64,000 nucleotides of DNA from Chara braunii (taxonomy: Eukaryota; Streptophyta; Charophyceae; Charales; Characeae), in NCBI GenBank assembly GCA_003427395.1, contig BFEA01000079.1, positions 1,813,509 through 1,877,508 of the forward strand, given 5' to 3'. Of the stretch, positions 33,326 to 42,810 are shown in pieces. The notes beneath the pieces are model-generated. The model was given only the letters and a program-made list of their open reading frames with translations, was not told the origin of the DNA and searched no databases. Position numbers and translations under genes: made by a program. Positions within the stretch are counted from its first letter, which is position 1, and each line of letters begins with the position of its first letter.

Positions 33326-34149
33326 CTCTGTCTGATCATAACCCAGTGGTGGCTAATATCCGGCTGCATTTGGGGTTGGAGTGGGGCAAAGGATTCTACA
33401 GGCTCAACTCACAGAACCTTCAGGACCCAGGTATCAGAACTGGGTGGAACAGCACATGGAAAGCTGGTGTTCAGCTTGTCAGCACTTCGATTCAACTGCG
33501 GACTGGATAGACAGCGGGATCGACATTGCATCAACGATTGTGGATGTGCGTTCAAGCATCCTAGCGACGTCGAGGAACATGAAGGAGTCTGAATGCCGAT
33601 GGAAGTTCGCTGCAGAGAGGGAACGTAGAGTCACGGAGTGCGATAACATGCAGATGGAGAAAGAGAAGAGGTGGGAGGAGGTACTGGAGGAGAAGGGCGT
33701 AGTGACACACGACAAAATGACGAAGGACACATTCCAAACGTTACAGCCCAGAAAAGCACAGCAGCAGCTAGTCGAGCTGTAACATCCACTTGATGCACTG
33801 GCCCCGGCAGCAAGCACAGCTTGATCATAATGTCACTCAGACCTATCTGCAATCTCAGACATGTGGACAGACAGACGTGGAACTGAAGTCAACTGCAGCT
33901 GCAAAGACCGGACCTTGACAGAGCATTGACAATTGAAGAGAGACGATATAGACATTGCGGACGATGACAAAAGGCTAGACACACGGCATCGACGGCCTAT
34001 GTATGAAGTTCTACTCAAAGAACTTGACCTCAGTGGGCCCAACCTTGGTGGAGGTACACAATGAGGTGCTGATCGGTGGGAGGCTAGGCAGCCTCATGCC
34101 GCATGGCATCATAATCACAGTTCTCTTTTAAAACAAGGCAGACGTCAGG

Positions 34150-34890
34150 AATTGGCGACTGTCTCTCTCCTGAACGTCTCGTACAAAATCATCCTTGCCA
34201 AGACGCTTACCAGCAGACTCGGCTGCGACCTAACTGATCCGGGGAAAGGAGACCAAGGAGCCTTCGTACAGAGGCGGTCCATTTTCAACAACATAGTCAC
34301 AGCAATCGAAGTGTTGGAGGGTGATCCAGACAGAAAATCTGGATGTAGCACTCCTGCTCCTCTATCTTGAGAAATCCTATGACAAGGACGGCTGGACATT
34401 TGCCCCAACGACACTAAGGCACAAGGCCTTCAGCAAAGGGTTTTCCAGCTGGGTAATTGCAATGTACACATCCTCCACCTCCTCAAGTCTCCATCACTCG
34501 CCATCTCTCAATACCATTCCGACTCGCAAGGTCCCTTACGCAAGGATGTCCTGGATGCAGCAGTCCTGCTCCTCGATCTTGAGAAACCCTATGACAAGGT
34601 CAGCGGGACATTTGCCCTAAGGACACTTAAGGCACAAGAGCTCTGGCAACGGATTCCGCAGCTGGGTAATTGCGATGTACACGTACTCCGAGTCAAGTCT
34701 CCATTAACGGCCATCTCTCATCACCACTCCGCCTCACGAGGTCATTCAGGCAAGGGTGTGCGCTAGCCCCACTGCCTTTTGTACTTCCAACGGAAGTCTT
34801 GCTCAACCAGATCCGCAGACACCCAGATAGTAAATGGGTCAGACTGCACAGTGAAGACGCTGGCTGCTGACATGTTCGCAGTTTGTGAAG
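34150..34890 (+). pseudogene. LINE reverse transcriptase, broken and internally duplicated
   Basis: It opens with LNVSYKIILAKTLTSRLG and GAFVQRRSIFNNIVTAIEVL, the fingers region of non-LTR RTs (N-x-x-YK-ILAK, RSIF-DN). LLLYLEKSYDK corresponds to the L-DFEKAYD catalytic block, with Glu-Lys kept. LTRSFRQGCALAPLPFVL matches the R-GCPLSP block. The FADD box is not intact (MFAVCEDSEHP near 34873). Frames shift several times. Confidence 0.75.
34339..34762 (+). repeat. 212-bp tandem duplication inside the LINE reverse transcriptase
   Basis: 34339-34550 and 34551-34762 align along their length with about 25 percent difference by eye and short indels. Both encode the L-LEK-YDK block, so the catalytic region was duplicated. 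Confidence 0.75.
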
Positions 34891-35474
34891 ACTCAGAACA
34901 CCCCCTCTCAGACTTCCCATATCTTTTCCCTCCCTCGGTTTTCTCCGTAGTGGGGTCGTCATGGTATGGGGGGGGAAGGAAAGTGAGAGAAAAGAAGAGT
35001 GCTGCCAGTGCAACGAATGGAAAATCGGGCATCTCCTAGGAGGTTGAAGAGGAAGAAACTTCCAGAAAAAGCTGCGCAGTTAACCCCCCAGGTCTGCTGG
35101 GGTAGTCGATGCTGGCAGCATCATATCCTCCTTTCAGACGTTCTCCAATTTTGATATAACGTTCTTGGACGCCGGACCCATTTTCAGATGGAGCCTCCTC
35201 GGGAGTGCTACTGGTGCCTGTGCATATCAGCATCCCCGTCACTCGCCGCAAAACTCTTAAAAAAGAAGAAGAAAAAAAAAAAGGACAGACCCTATCAACA
35301 CTCAAGGAAACAATGAGAGGAAGAGCGTAAGTGAACTCTTCCGTATTCCACTCTTCCGTAAGCATTAGTGAACAAATCAGCGTCTCTGCTTCCGAAAGCG
35401 TTCAAACTAGGAGCGGAGTGGGGGATGCGAAGGGTGGAAGATGGAGAGGAAGAGCGTTGCCTAGGGGTCTTAAT

Positions 35475-35650
35475 CAGGAATTGCAGCAAGGCTCAACCTA
35501 CCGGTGGAAGATGGAACAAATTGAGGCCACAACACAAGGACTTCAACAAGGAATTGCAGCAAGGCTCAACCTACGGGACCAGCCAGCCAGAAATCTCAGA
35601 ACTGATAGGCAAGATCCCTCTCTCAGAACTGATAGGCAAGATCCCTCTCA
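35475..35650 (+). repeat. Two more tandem duplications in the LINE (73 bp and 27 bp)
   Basis: GAATTGCAGCAAGGCTCAAC occurs at 35478 and 35551. TCTCAGAACTGATAGGCAAG occurs at 35594 and 35621. The 27-bp unit is in frame and gives LRTDRQDPS twice. Confidence 0.85.
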
Positions 35651-35829
35651 GGGAACTGAGCATAGAGCCCCTGGCTTGGTGCTGGAACAAGGGAACAGCT
35701 GGAGTCTCAGAAAAAAAACCATCAAAAATTACACAGTGAGAAGAGGCTACGAGTTGGAAAAGGCAGTCGGGAAACCGTCAGCAGCCACAGCAGCTAACAG
35801 GCAAGACACTGCTGCGGACAGACTCACCG

Positions 35830-36180
35830 AATGTGGAAAACTGTCCAGTCGGCTGTCGTACACACACAAGTATTTCCCAAATGGCAAACAAGTACTCATC
35901 ATTCTCTGGCAACCATCTCTTCTGCTCTCCAGGCACCTCTGGTGGGAATGTGCTGCTGCCAAACGGATTTGGAAATGCTGGAAGTATCACTGGGGGAAAA
36001 TGGGGGGCTTCAGCAGTGCACTGGGAAAAAGAACACTGGGTCCTACTGGGCTCCCGTTTCCTCCTGCTGGTGACTAAGCCAAAAGGAGGGTCGGAGTAAA
36101 GCTCGCATGGTCAGAGGGATACTGTGTGAAGTGATTTGGACAGACCGGAAACGGGCAAGGCTCCACAACAGACCTTTATC
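35830..36180 (+). pseudogene. LINE ORF2 C-terminal region, broken
   Basis: LLSRHLWWECAAAKRIWKCW matches the H-L-WECP-A-x-x-W signature that ends plant LINE and LINE-derived reverse transcriptases (zf-RVT region). A following frame reads GILCEVIWTDRKRARLHNRP, a conserved tail of these proteins. Confidence 0.75.
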
Positions 36181-36639
36181 TGAGGTTGAGAGCAAAAGCA
36201 AAGTGAAATTGAGACTGCAACAGGCAGCCAAAGCTGATCGGAGGCATAAGAGATGATCTACCAGGCACGGGCAGCAGAAAGCAACTCAAACGGTTCTCAA
36301 GGAGGTGGGAGCTTGCAGAGATCAGCTGGCAGTGATTCGAACCGAACAGGATCAGCTTGTAGCTGCGAAAGACGGTGGTGATTCGGTGAGGTCTCGAGTT
36401 CAAACGAAGACACCACAAAGGGCACTCGGTTTTGTACGGGTCCCAGTGGGCTGCCAGACAAGTACCACCAAGGGCCATGATACGCGGACTTAGTCCACAG
36501 GGCCGAGATTAGTCCCACGGGCCACGTTAGGCAAAGTAGCTATAGAAGAAAACAAGTAGGGTTGCAGGTAGATATGAATAATTGTTGTTATAATTCTTGG
36601 TTGATCTGGTCTAGCATTACATTTGACAGCTATGATAGG

Positions 36640-36740
36640 TATTCGTTTGTTTGGACACCATAAAGCGAAACTGGTTAATGCTGCCGGGATAACCCCGGGT
36701 TGAATTCAAAGGTCCCGGCCTCGGCTCCATTTCGATATTA
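36640..36740 (+). repeat. Partial copy of SINE-like element R
   Basis: GGTCCCGGCCTCGGCTCCAT near 36710 matches the reverse complement of 16335-16375 (GGGTCCGGCTCCATTTC). The rest of the element is absent. Confidence 0.45.
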
Positions 36741-36779
36741 ATATTTTTTGAATTGTTAGGAAAAAAAAGACCTGTTTTG

Positions 36780-37330
36780 TCCTCTCGACCCTCGGACACT
36801 GCTGTCTGTCAGAGCAAATTTTCTTTTCTCAACACAGCAAAAAAACAAATTGGGCCCACTTTGCCCTTTCGCCCCTCTCTCACACCACGGTGTGTCAGAG
36901 CAGACTTCAACTTTTTTTTCTTATTCGACACGTCACGACAGTCCGACACCACCGTGCGTAAGAGCGCTCTGACAGCTCACAACGTCGAAATATTTTTTTT
37001 TACAAAAACGCTTTCAGACTGTTTTTCTTTCTTTCACGCACGCAGCCCCAAACCTGACCGCATTCACAACCAACTAGTGACAATTGTGTGAGCGCTCCAC
37101 GATCGTCGTAGTCCGTGACATGTCCTGACAAATTCCCAACCAATCCCAGAGCACCTCTGACACTCCGGCACATCATGACCCACAAACACTTTCCGATTGT
37201 TTTCCTTTTTCCTTCTGCATTCAACCGCGAACACGACCGCATTCATCCCCGAACACTCAATTCGTGTGAACGCGCTTCAGACACTTTCTCAACAACGTCT
37301 GACACTCCCGCAAGCTCGGACACTTTCTGA
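36780..37330. repeat. Diverged tandem repeats rich in TCTGACA / CGACCGCATTCA
   Basis: Three degenerate units of about 75 bp with CTCTGACA/TGTCAGAGC words lie at 36780-36985. Two units about 190 bp apart share CGACCGCATTCA, then CAATT-GTGTGA-CGC (37057-37098 and 37238-37276). No coding function. Confidence 0.5.
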
Positions 37331-37339
37331 AATTCTCAG

Positions 37340-38920
37340 TAAGCTCTTTATACGTTCACTGGCCGATTTCTCGAACGGCGAGACTATACACATGTCCACC
37401 GACCGCACAACCAAGCGTCGACAGAAGAAAGCGTTACAGGACAGATAATGACGGTTCATTTCCGCGATCGGAGGATTCTCATTGGCCAGTACAGGGTGTG
37501 CCAGCGCCCGCAGCTGATTAACTTCAAGAAGGGGGAAGATAGAAAAGGCCTGAGAGACCATCCTGTCCAGATTTGAGAGGTAATTCATTTTTTAATTCTT
37601 TGTTAACAAAAACTCCCTTCATTCCAAGACAAAACAGATGAACCGAGGCCGGGGACCTCAGACTTCGACCAAGAATTATCTGGGAGTGTGACCCTGTTTC
37701 GCTTACACTGGCCGATGCCATCTCTTTCCCTGCTTCGGCCTCTTATTGACTAAACTACACTATTCTATTCCTTAGTCACAGATATGGGACGGCCTGACAC
37801 CGGCCTTTGGCGGTCGATTGGAACCTACTCTGTCCGCATGCGGATGTGAACAAACCCCGGCCCTTTCTGCTTCTCCCTCTTTTGGCCTTCCGTCTCCAGT
37901 GCTCCGGGATTTCCTCTTGCAGAGTTCGTTGAGCACGCCCTCTGTCTGTACCTCCGGCAAGCCCTTGCCCTCGAACAAGGTCATTCCCGTCCGCCCAGAT
38001 GGCCCACAACATGCCCGCCCTGCATACCTGCACCGCATATCCTCCCCACCCTCTGTCTGCTGCTATTGTTCACATCAGCACCCGCCCTCCAATCGCCAAA
38101 TCTGTCCTCGTGCACCATTCATTCCAATGCGCAAACCACCACCCCGACCATTTCTTGGACTTCAGCACCACCAAAGACGGTGTAAGATCGCGAAGCCACA
38201 ATTGCAGCCCTCACAAGCCTCCATCCCCCTGCGTCTCAGCCATCTGGCTACAGGTACCCCCTGGTGTCACTGAAGCCAGAGTGGGGATGCTGGTTTTCAG
38301 GACCGGATCCTCGTCAGTCATTGCCATAGCGACAGCAGTTCCCAAAACAGGCTGGTGAGCGTAATCAATTTGGCTGGACTCAAAAATTAGCCTCACCGAG
38401 GGAAAAAACAAAAACGAAAAAGAGAGGAGGTGCACGCACTGCACGGCGAAACAGGCTTCTGCCTTTCGTTTCTGGAGACCTGTTTCCAGAGACGAGGCAG
38501 GTGCCTGTTTCAAGCAGTTCCCGCTTTTTATTTTTCGCTGCCTGCAATTTTTTTACCTTGTTTTTGCTCTTTTGCCTCTTGTCTCCACCGTACCTCTCTC
38601 CTTCCACATTCGCGGACAAACTGCAGTCCGTTTGCAGGGCCCCTTGGGACCACTGGCTCCCCTGTTTCAGTACCGGGCCTTCCCTAAGCCCCAACATTCA
38701 GGGTAGGCGGTGAATCATTTCTCCACAAGGCTTTGGAGGGTACTGGGGATTTAAGGATAGGAGGGGATCAGGGATCACATACACTGGCGAAACAGGCTGG
38801 CAAAGCCACCTGGCCATACGCACGCATGCATAAAGCACACCTGCCTACCCGCACACACGTATGTGATGGTTCGAAGCCAAGCACAGACGCAGAGTGTACC
38901 AACTGCTACATGGTTGCTGC
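37340..38920. other. Intergenic, no gene recognised
   Basis: Open frames up to 151 aa (37818-38273) are proline- and serine-rich without a domain. A self-complementary patch around CAGGCA/TGCCTG lies at 38490-38520. Confidence 0.45.
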
Positions 38921-38927
38921 CGGGGTT

Positions 38928-39134
38928 TTAAACCACCAGTACCTCGCTCAGCTATTGAATCCGAGCTTCCCAGCACACTGCGCGCCAAGTCCTGCCAAAC
39001 CGCCGTCGCAATTTTCTTTTTCGTTTTGCCTGCGGCCTCCAGCCAATGCGGTCCGGCAGGCCAAAGCCCAAATGGCGCGGCGCGTATACGGGAAGCGCCG
39101 CGGCCGATAGCTGGGCCAGGTACTGGTGGTTTAA
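38928..39134. mobile_element. MITE-like element, 207 bp, TIRs of about 30 bp
   Basis: The left end TTAAACCACCAGTACCT and the reverse complement of the right end are the same. Pairing continues to CAGCTAT with two or three mismatches over about 30 bases. Both ends are TTAA, so TTAA may be the target-site duplication (piggyBac type) or part of the repeat. The interior is GC-rich (CGCGGCGCGTATACG) and has no frame. The terminal word GGTACTGGTGGTTTAA also ends the SINE-like copies at 16430 and 49965. Confidence 0.7.
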
Positions 39135-39139
39135 GAGAT

Positions 39140-41680
39140 CTGGAGCTACCAACTCTGTGTTAGACACACAGCTGTGATTCATTGGGAGGAATGACACTAA
39201 CATGGAAGCAGAGCGGCGGTGCATTGTCGCAATTTACGCCATCCCATAGCCACTGCAGTGGGCCGCTTTCTATCATATGGGATAGATGTGAATGGAGGGC
39301 GTGGTTAGGATGCATGTCGTCCTTCAGCCACTCTCACATACGAAATCCTTCCCGCAGCCAACCCTGACAACAGCTCACAGGACTGCATTGCCCAAGCGAG
39401 CCTTGTACGCTGCAGATCCCAAATCCCATGATTTTTTTCTTGGACTCCTGAAAAAAGCGATACTCGATGTTAATTCCAGAAGAAAAAAAAAGAGTCCCAC
39501 GATACAGACAATGCACCTCCGCATTCCATTCTCATTCATCGAACACCTACACATTCCCATCTCCCTTCATCGAGCATGGTCGCTTTACTGACAGCACTTA
39601 TACATCTCCTTGTCCATTTTCACCGACCGTGGCGACTTTTGCAATCGGCAATGACAGGACTACTGCAGTAGCAAAGTCAATGTTTTGTACAGTCACCCAT
39701 TTTCAGTCATAGCTCTCATGTCTTTATTCTCATCTCTGTGTACGACAACAGTGCAAACAGAGCATGCGCATTGTTAGTCAGCAATCGATCCGCGCCATTG
39801 ATTTTCTGTTATCTCGTTCGATATGTTCCACCTTCACCAATCTTATCTGAACAAGCCTGCAATTTCCTCTGTGCTTCCACTCAACCCAGAGTGGGAGATG
39901 AGATTGCATGCACACTGCACCGTCAGCTAATGCTCTGTACGTTCAGTTGCCCTAGTAATCACGAACAAGCTGGGGATCGAATGTTTCTTCTTCTTCTCAA
40001 TCTGTTAACATTGTTTCCACATCATCACAAACTGCCCGTACCAGGTACCCATCACATTCTCTTTCGGTTATCTTTATTGTTGCCATACGAACAAGCCAGG
40101 TCGTACAATTACACACCCCCCCGCCCCCAATCCCAAAAACAGACCATAATTGTTCATGCAAAGAGTAGACGACTACATATGAAGCCAGTGCACCACGGAC
40201 TCGTCATCAACACCAGCATAGGAGATTGTGATGAGAAGGAACAAAGAATTCCTACAAAGCTGTACATTTTTTTATCAGTCTTCGCCAATTCATTGGTTAC
40301 TCGAGAATGACAACGAGTGAGTCCCGCAAGCGAAACCCCACACAGTCTAATGTCAGGCATTTCCTTCCTGCATCAGCATTTTGTTTCCAGACAGTACGGA
40401 AAGGTTAATCATCCGCACGGGTCGAGCTGTTGAAACAGGATTTTCATCCGGAACCAAAACTGCTGTCAAATACAGATCAAGTCACTAGTCTAAAAGGGCT
40501 AGCTCGATTTGTTACGAACTGACATGGAAATCCTCACACCCAAAAGCACAACAGCACCACTTCCCCCTCCGCCCCCCATCCCCCCAACCACCGACCTCGG
40601 CTCCCTCGTCAAAACCACCAGCTCACAGAGGTCCAGGAGGGTTGGCCAAATACAAATTGGTGTCTCCACCCTCATGCTCACACGCACTTCCACCCACCAC
40701 TCTCTGTACGAACAGCACAACCATTTTGCGCTGTGCGCCCCTAACATGCACTCACTCGCACGAATGGGAAAAGTGTCACTTGCATATTTACCCTCCTGCG
40801 GTTGCCAATCATCTACCTCAGGCCACTCCAAACTAACACAGAGAGAGCCCAATTACATGCAAAATGAATGCAGGCAAAACCCTCCGCAATTTATTCAAAT
40901 AGGAATATATCAGCTTTCCCCCAGGTGAGACCTGCCTGAAGATTACTAATAACGGCATTTCATAAAACTCCTGACAACGAAGTAAAAATAGATCTACATT
41001 GGAAGAGAAGAACCAGAACTCATCTCGAGTCTGTTCGTCCAAGTCTCACACACAACAAATAACTGCACGTTTGTGCCCAATCGGTCTCATGCTTCCGTTG
41101 GTCCTACATGCAGATCGTCCCTCTACACTGCAGAGGCCATGCGGACAATACCAACCTGCGGAAGGAGGACTTCCTCAAAGAGCGGCAAAGACTGACAGCA
41201 GCAGCGGCATGGATCCCATCGCATCATCATCATCTGTACAATGCTGTTGGTGGCAGCCAAGCAAGAAATAGTACTCTCTAACATCACAGAGAGCCCAAGT
41301 GTCTTCAGGTGGCCCGAAGAAGAACCACCACTGCACTTGGCCAATACATACAAACTGAGCTCTGTAAACGCCACTTGGTTTCGGGAAACTGAATAGCGCA
41401 AGTGCTAGTGTCAAAGACGGAACACAGGGCCGGCCGCAAATCCGGATTGCAACGCAGCAATGACATTCGGGCAACAACAACAACTCAGGTCAGACGGCAC
41501 ACCAAGAAGTACACACACGAATGGTGTATTCAGTGACAGAATCCGAGAAGCAATCCTGCATGTGGTCCATTGGAAACCATAGGCAAGGAACTCACCCCAG
41601 CATTGCCCCAGGTTCTCATCCTTGCCTCGGATATAGCAAAGAATAAAAAGCATATGCAGAACTCAGCGACAAAGCACAGC
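39140..41680. other. Region 3' of the CUE-domain gene, no second gene recognised
   Basis: No domain is visible. On the minus strand the first AATAAA downstream of the CUE gene stop lies near 40889-40894 (plus strand TTTATT), about 0.9 kb past the stop. Plant poly(A) signals are loose, so this is only a candidate. Confidence 0.4.
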
Positions 41681-41689
41681 CGTCAGCAA

Positions 41690-41745
41690 TAGTGAGGATG
41701 GAACCAACCCGGCTTTGCGCTGTGGCCCCCAGTAAGCACAAGCGG
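41690..41745 (-). pseudogene. Remnant duplicate of the last CUE-gene exon
   Basis: About 35 bases on the minus strand match the end of exon 6. The real exon reads [12 protein letters not shown], and this block reads HSAKPGWFHPHY in an aligned frame. GGTTCCATCC is identical. It lies about 60-110 bp past the stop codon, in the presumed 3' UTR. The match is short, so chance or a small local duplication are both possible, with duplication more likely. Confidence 0.45.
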
Positions 41746-41803
41746 TGTGAACTGCAAATCAGCAACAGACGCCCAGCAGCTGTCCTGCGCATGAGGCTCT
41801 CCC

Positions 41804-41890
41804 TTAGAAAACATCTGGATGGAACCGACCAGGCATTGCGTTGTGCTCCTGGGCCTTCCGGAGATGCATCGACAGTGTGTAGTTGCTAAT
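41804..41890 (-). CDS. CUE gene exon 6 (codons 286-313 and stop)
   Basis: The acceptor is tttttccag. The exon encodes [20 protein letters not shown] then GRFHPDVF and TAA (41806-41804). It lies 7 kb from exon 5, and its frame is set by the phase-0 donor there. Confidence 0.92.
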   Translation of the reverse strand: MSNYTLSMHLRKAQEHNAMPGRFHPDVF

Positions 41891-42725
41891 CTGGAAAAAC
41901 ATGCAAACCATTCAATGAAAGAAAGACAAACACCCATCATCAATGTAAGCCTCTTCTTGGCCGAGAGAGCGAGAGCTTGCTGCTCTGATGACCAGCGTGG
42001 TCATAATTATAATATCATACTGTTCTTTTGTTGCTATCTAACCATCCACCCACATCTGCATTGGCAGATGCTGCTATTTGCATGCCTTCACCATTTCGCA
42101 TTGCTGAAACGAAGGAAATAGAAAACCACACATCCAGTTTTCCGTCCCCTGTTTAATGCCATTCCCGTCTTGCATGCCTCGAATCTGGAGTTGATATCAT
42201 ATTTATCATTCTCCTCTCTGGAGTCCCACGTCAACATTATGCATCCCAGAGCATTCCACTGTGGGTGCATCACGCATTACGGTCGACCAGCCTCAGTGTA
42301 GAGCTTTTCAACATAATCAATCAGATGGGGAACTGTTTCCAGACTGTCCTTCATTAGTTCGGCCATAATGTTTTTCATGTACACGGCAGCATTCGCATCA
42401 GAGTCCAGACCTGAAAGGAGAACATGCACACACCAAAATCCAGCAGCAGAACGCACAAATTGCCATAAAATCCACAAAGTTTCGTGCATGTTTTCCTCAC
42501 TTCTGCTGCTGTCACTCACACAGCCAGAGCGAATCAGTGTCCGAAGACTTACATGCAAAACACAGCTACGAGAAGCAGAGAGAATTACCAGTTAAAACTC
42601 CATGGGGGCCAGGGGGGAATGTGTGTGTGCGTGTGTGTGTGTGTACTTAAATGCAAAACACAGCTACGAGAAGCAGAGAGTACTACCAGTTAAAACTCCA
42701 TGGGGCCAGGGGGGGAATGTGTGTG

Positions 42726-42771
<46 letters not shown>

Positions 42772-42772
42772 N

Positions 42773-42810
<38 letters not shown>

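Larger units (their letters stand above)
32463..33400 (+). pseudogene. LINE endonuclease domain, broken
   Basis: The first part reads KSWMHNWGINCLMLQESKLI (frame with stops near 32520-32620), which fits the NW/QE-K motif of APE-like endonucleases. Later come GDWNLSPW near 32887 and the terminal motif HPLSDHNPVVANIRLHLG at 33316-33370, the SDH-P site at the end of this fold. The enzyme would nick target DNA to prime reverse transcription. Two tandem duplications interrupt the middle. Confidence 0.7.
32100..36260 (+). mobile_element. Decayed LINE (L1-type non-LTR retrotransposon)
   Basis: In order on the plus strand there are pieces of an APE-type endonuclease (about 32463-33360), a reverse transcriptase (34150-34890) and a C-terminal WWEC-type cysteine region (35830-36130). 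That is the layout of ORF2 in plant L1-like elements. Frames change many times and stops are frequent. A possible ORF1 region upstream (31528-32395) has no clear domain. The copy carries at least five separate local tandem duplications. No clear poly(A) tail or target-site duplication was found. An A-run at 36762-36769 is a weak candidate. Confidence 0.75.
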
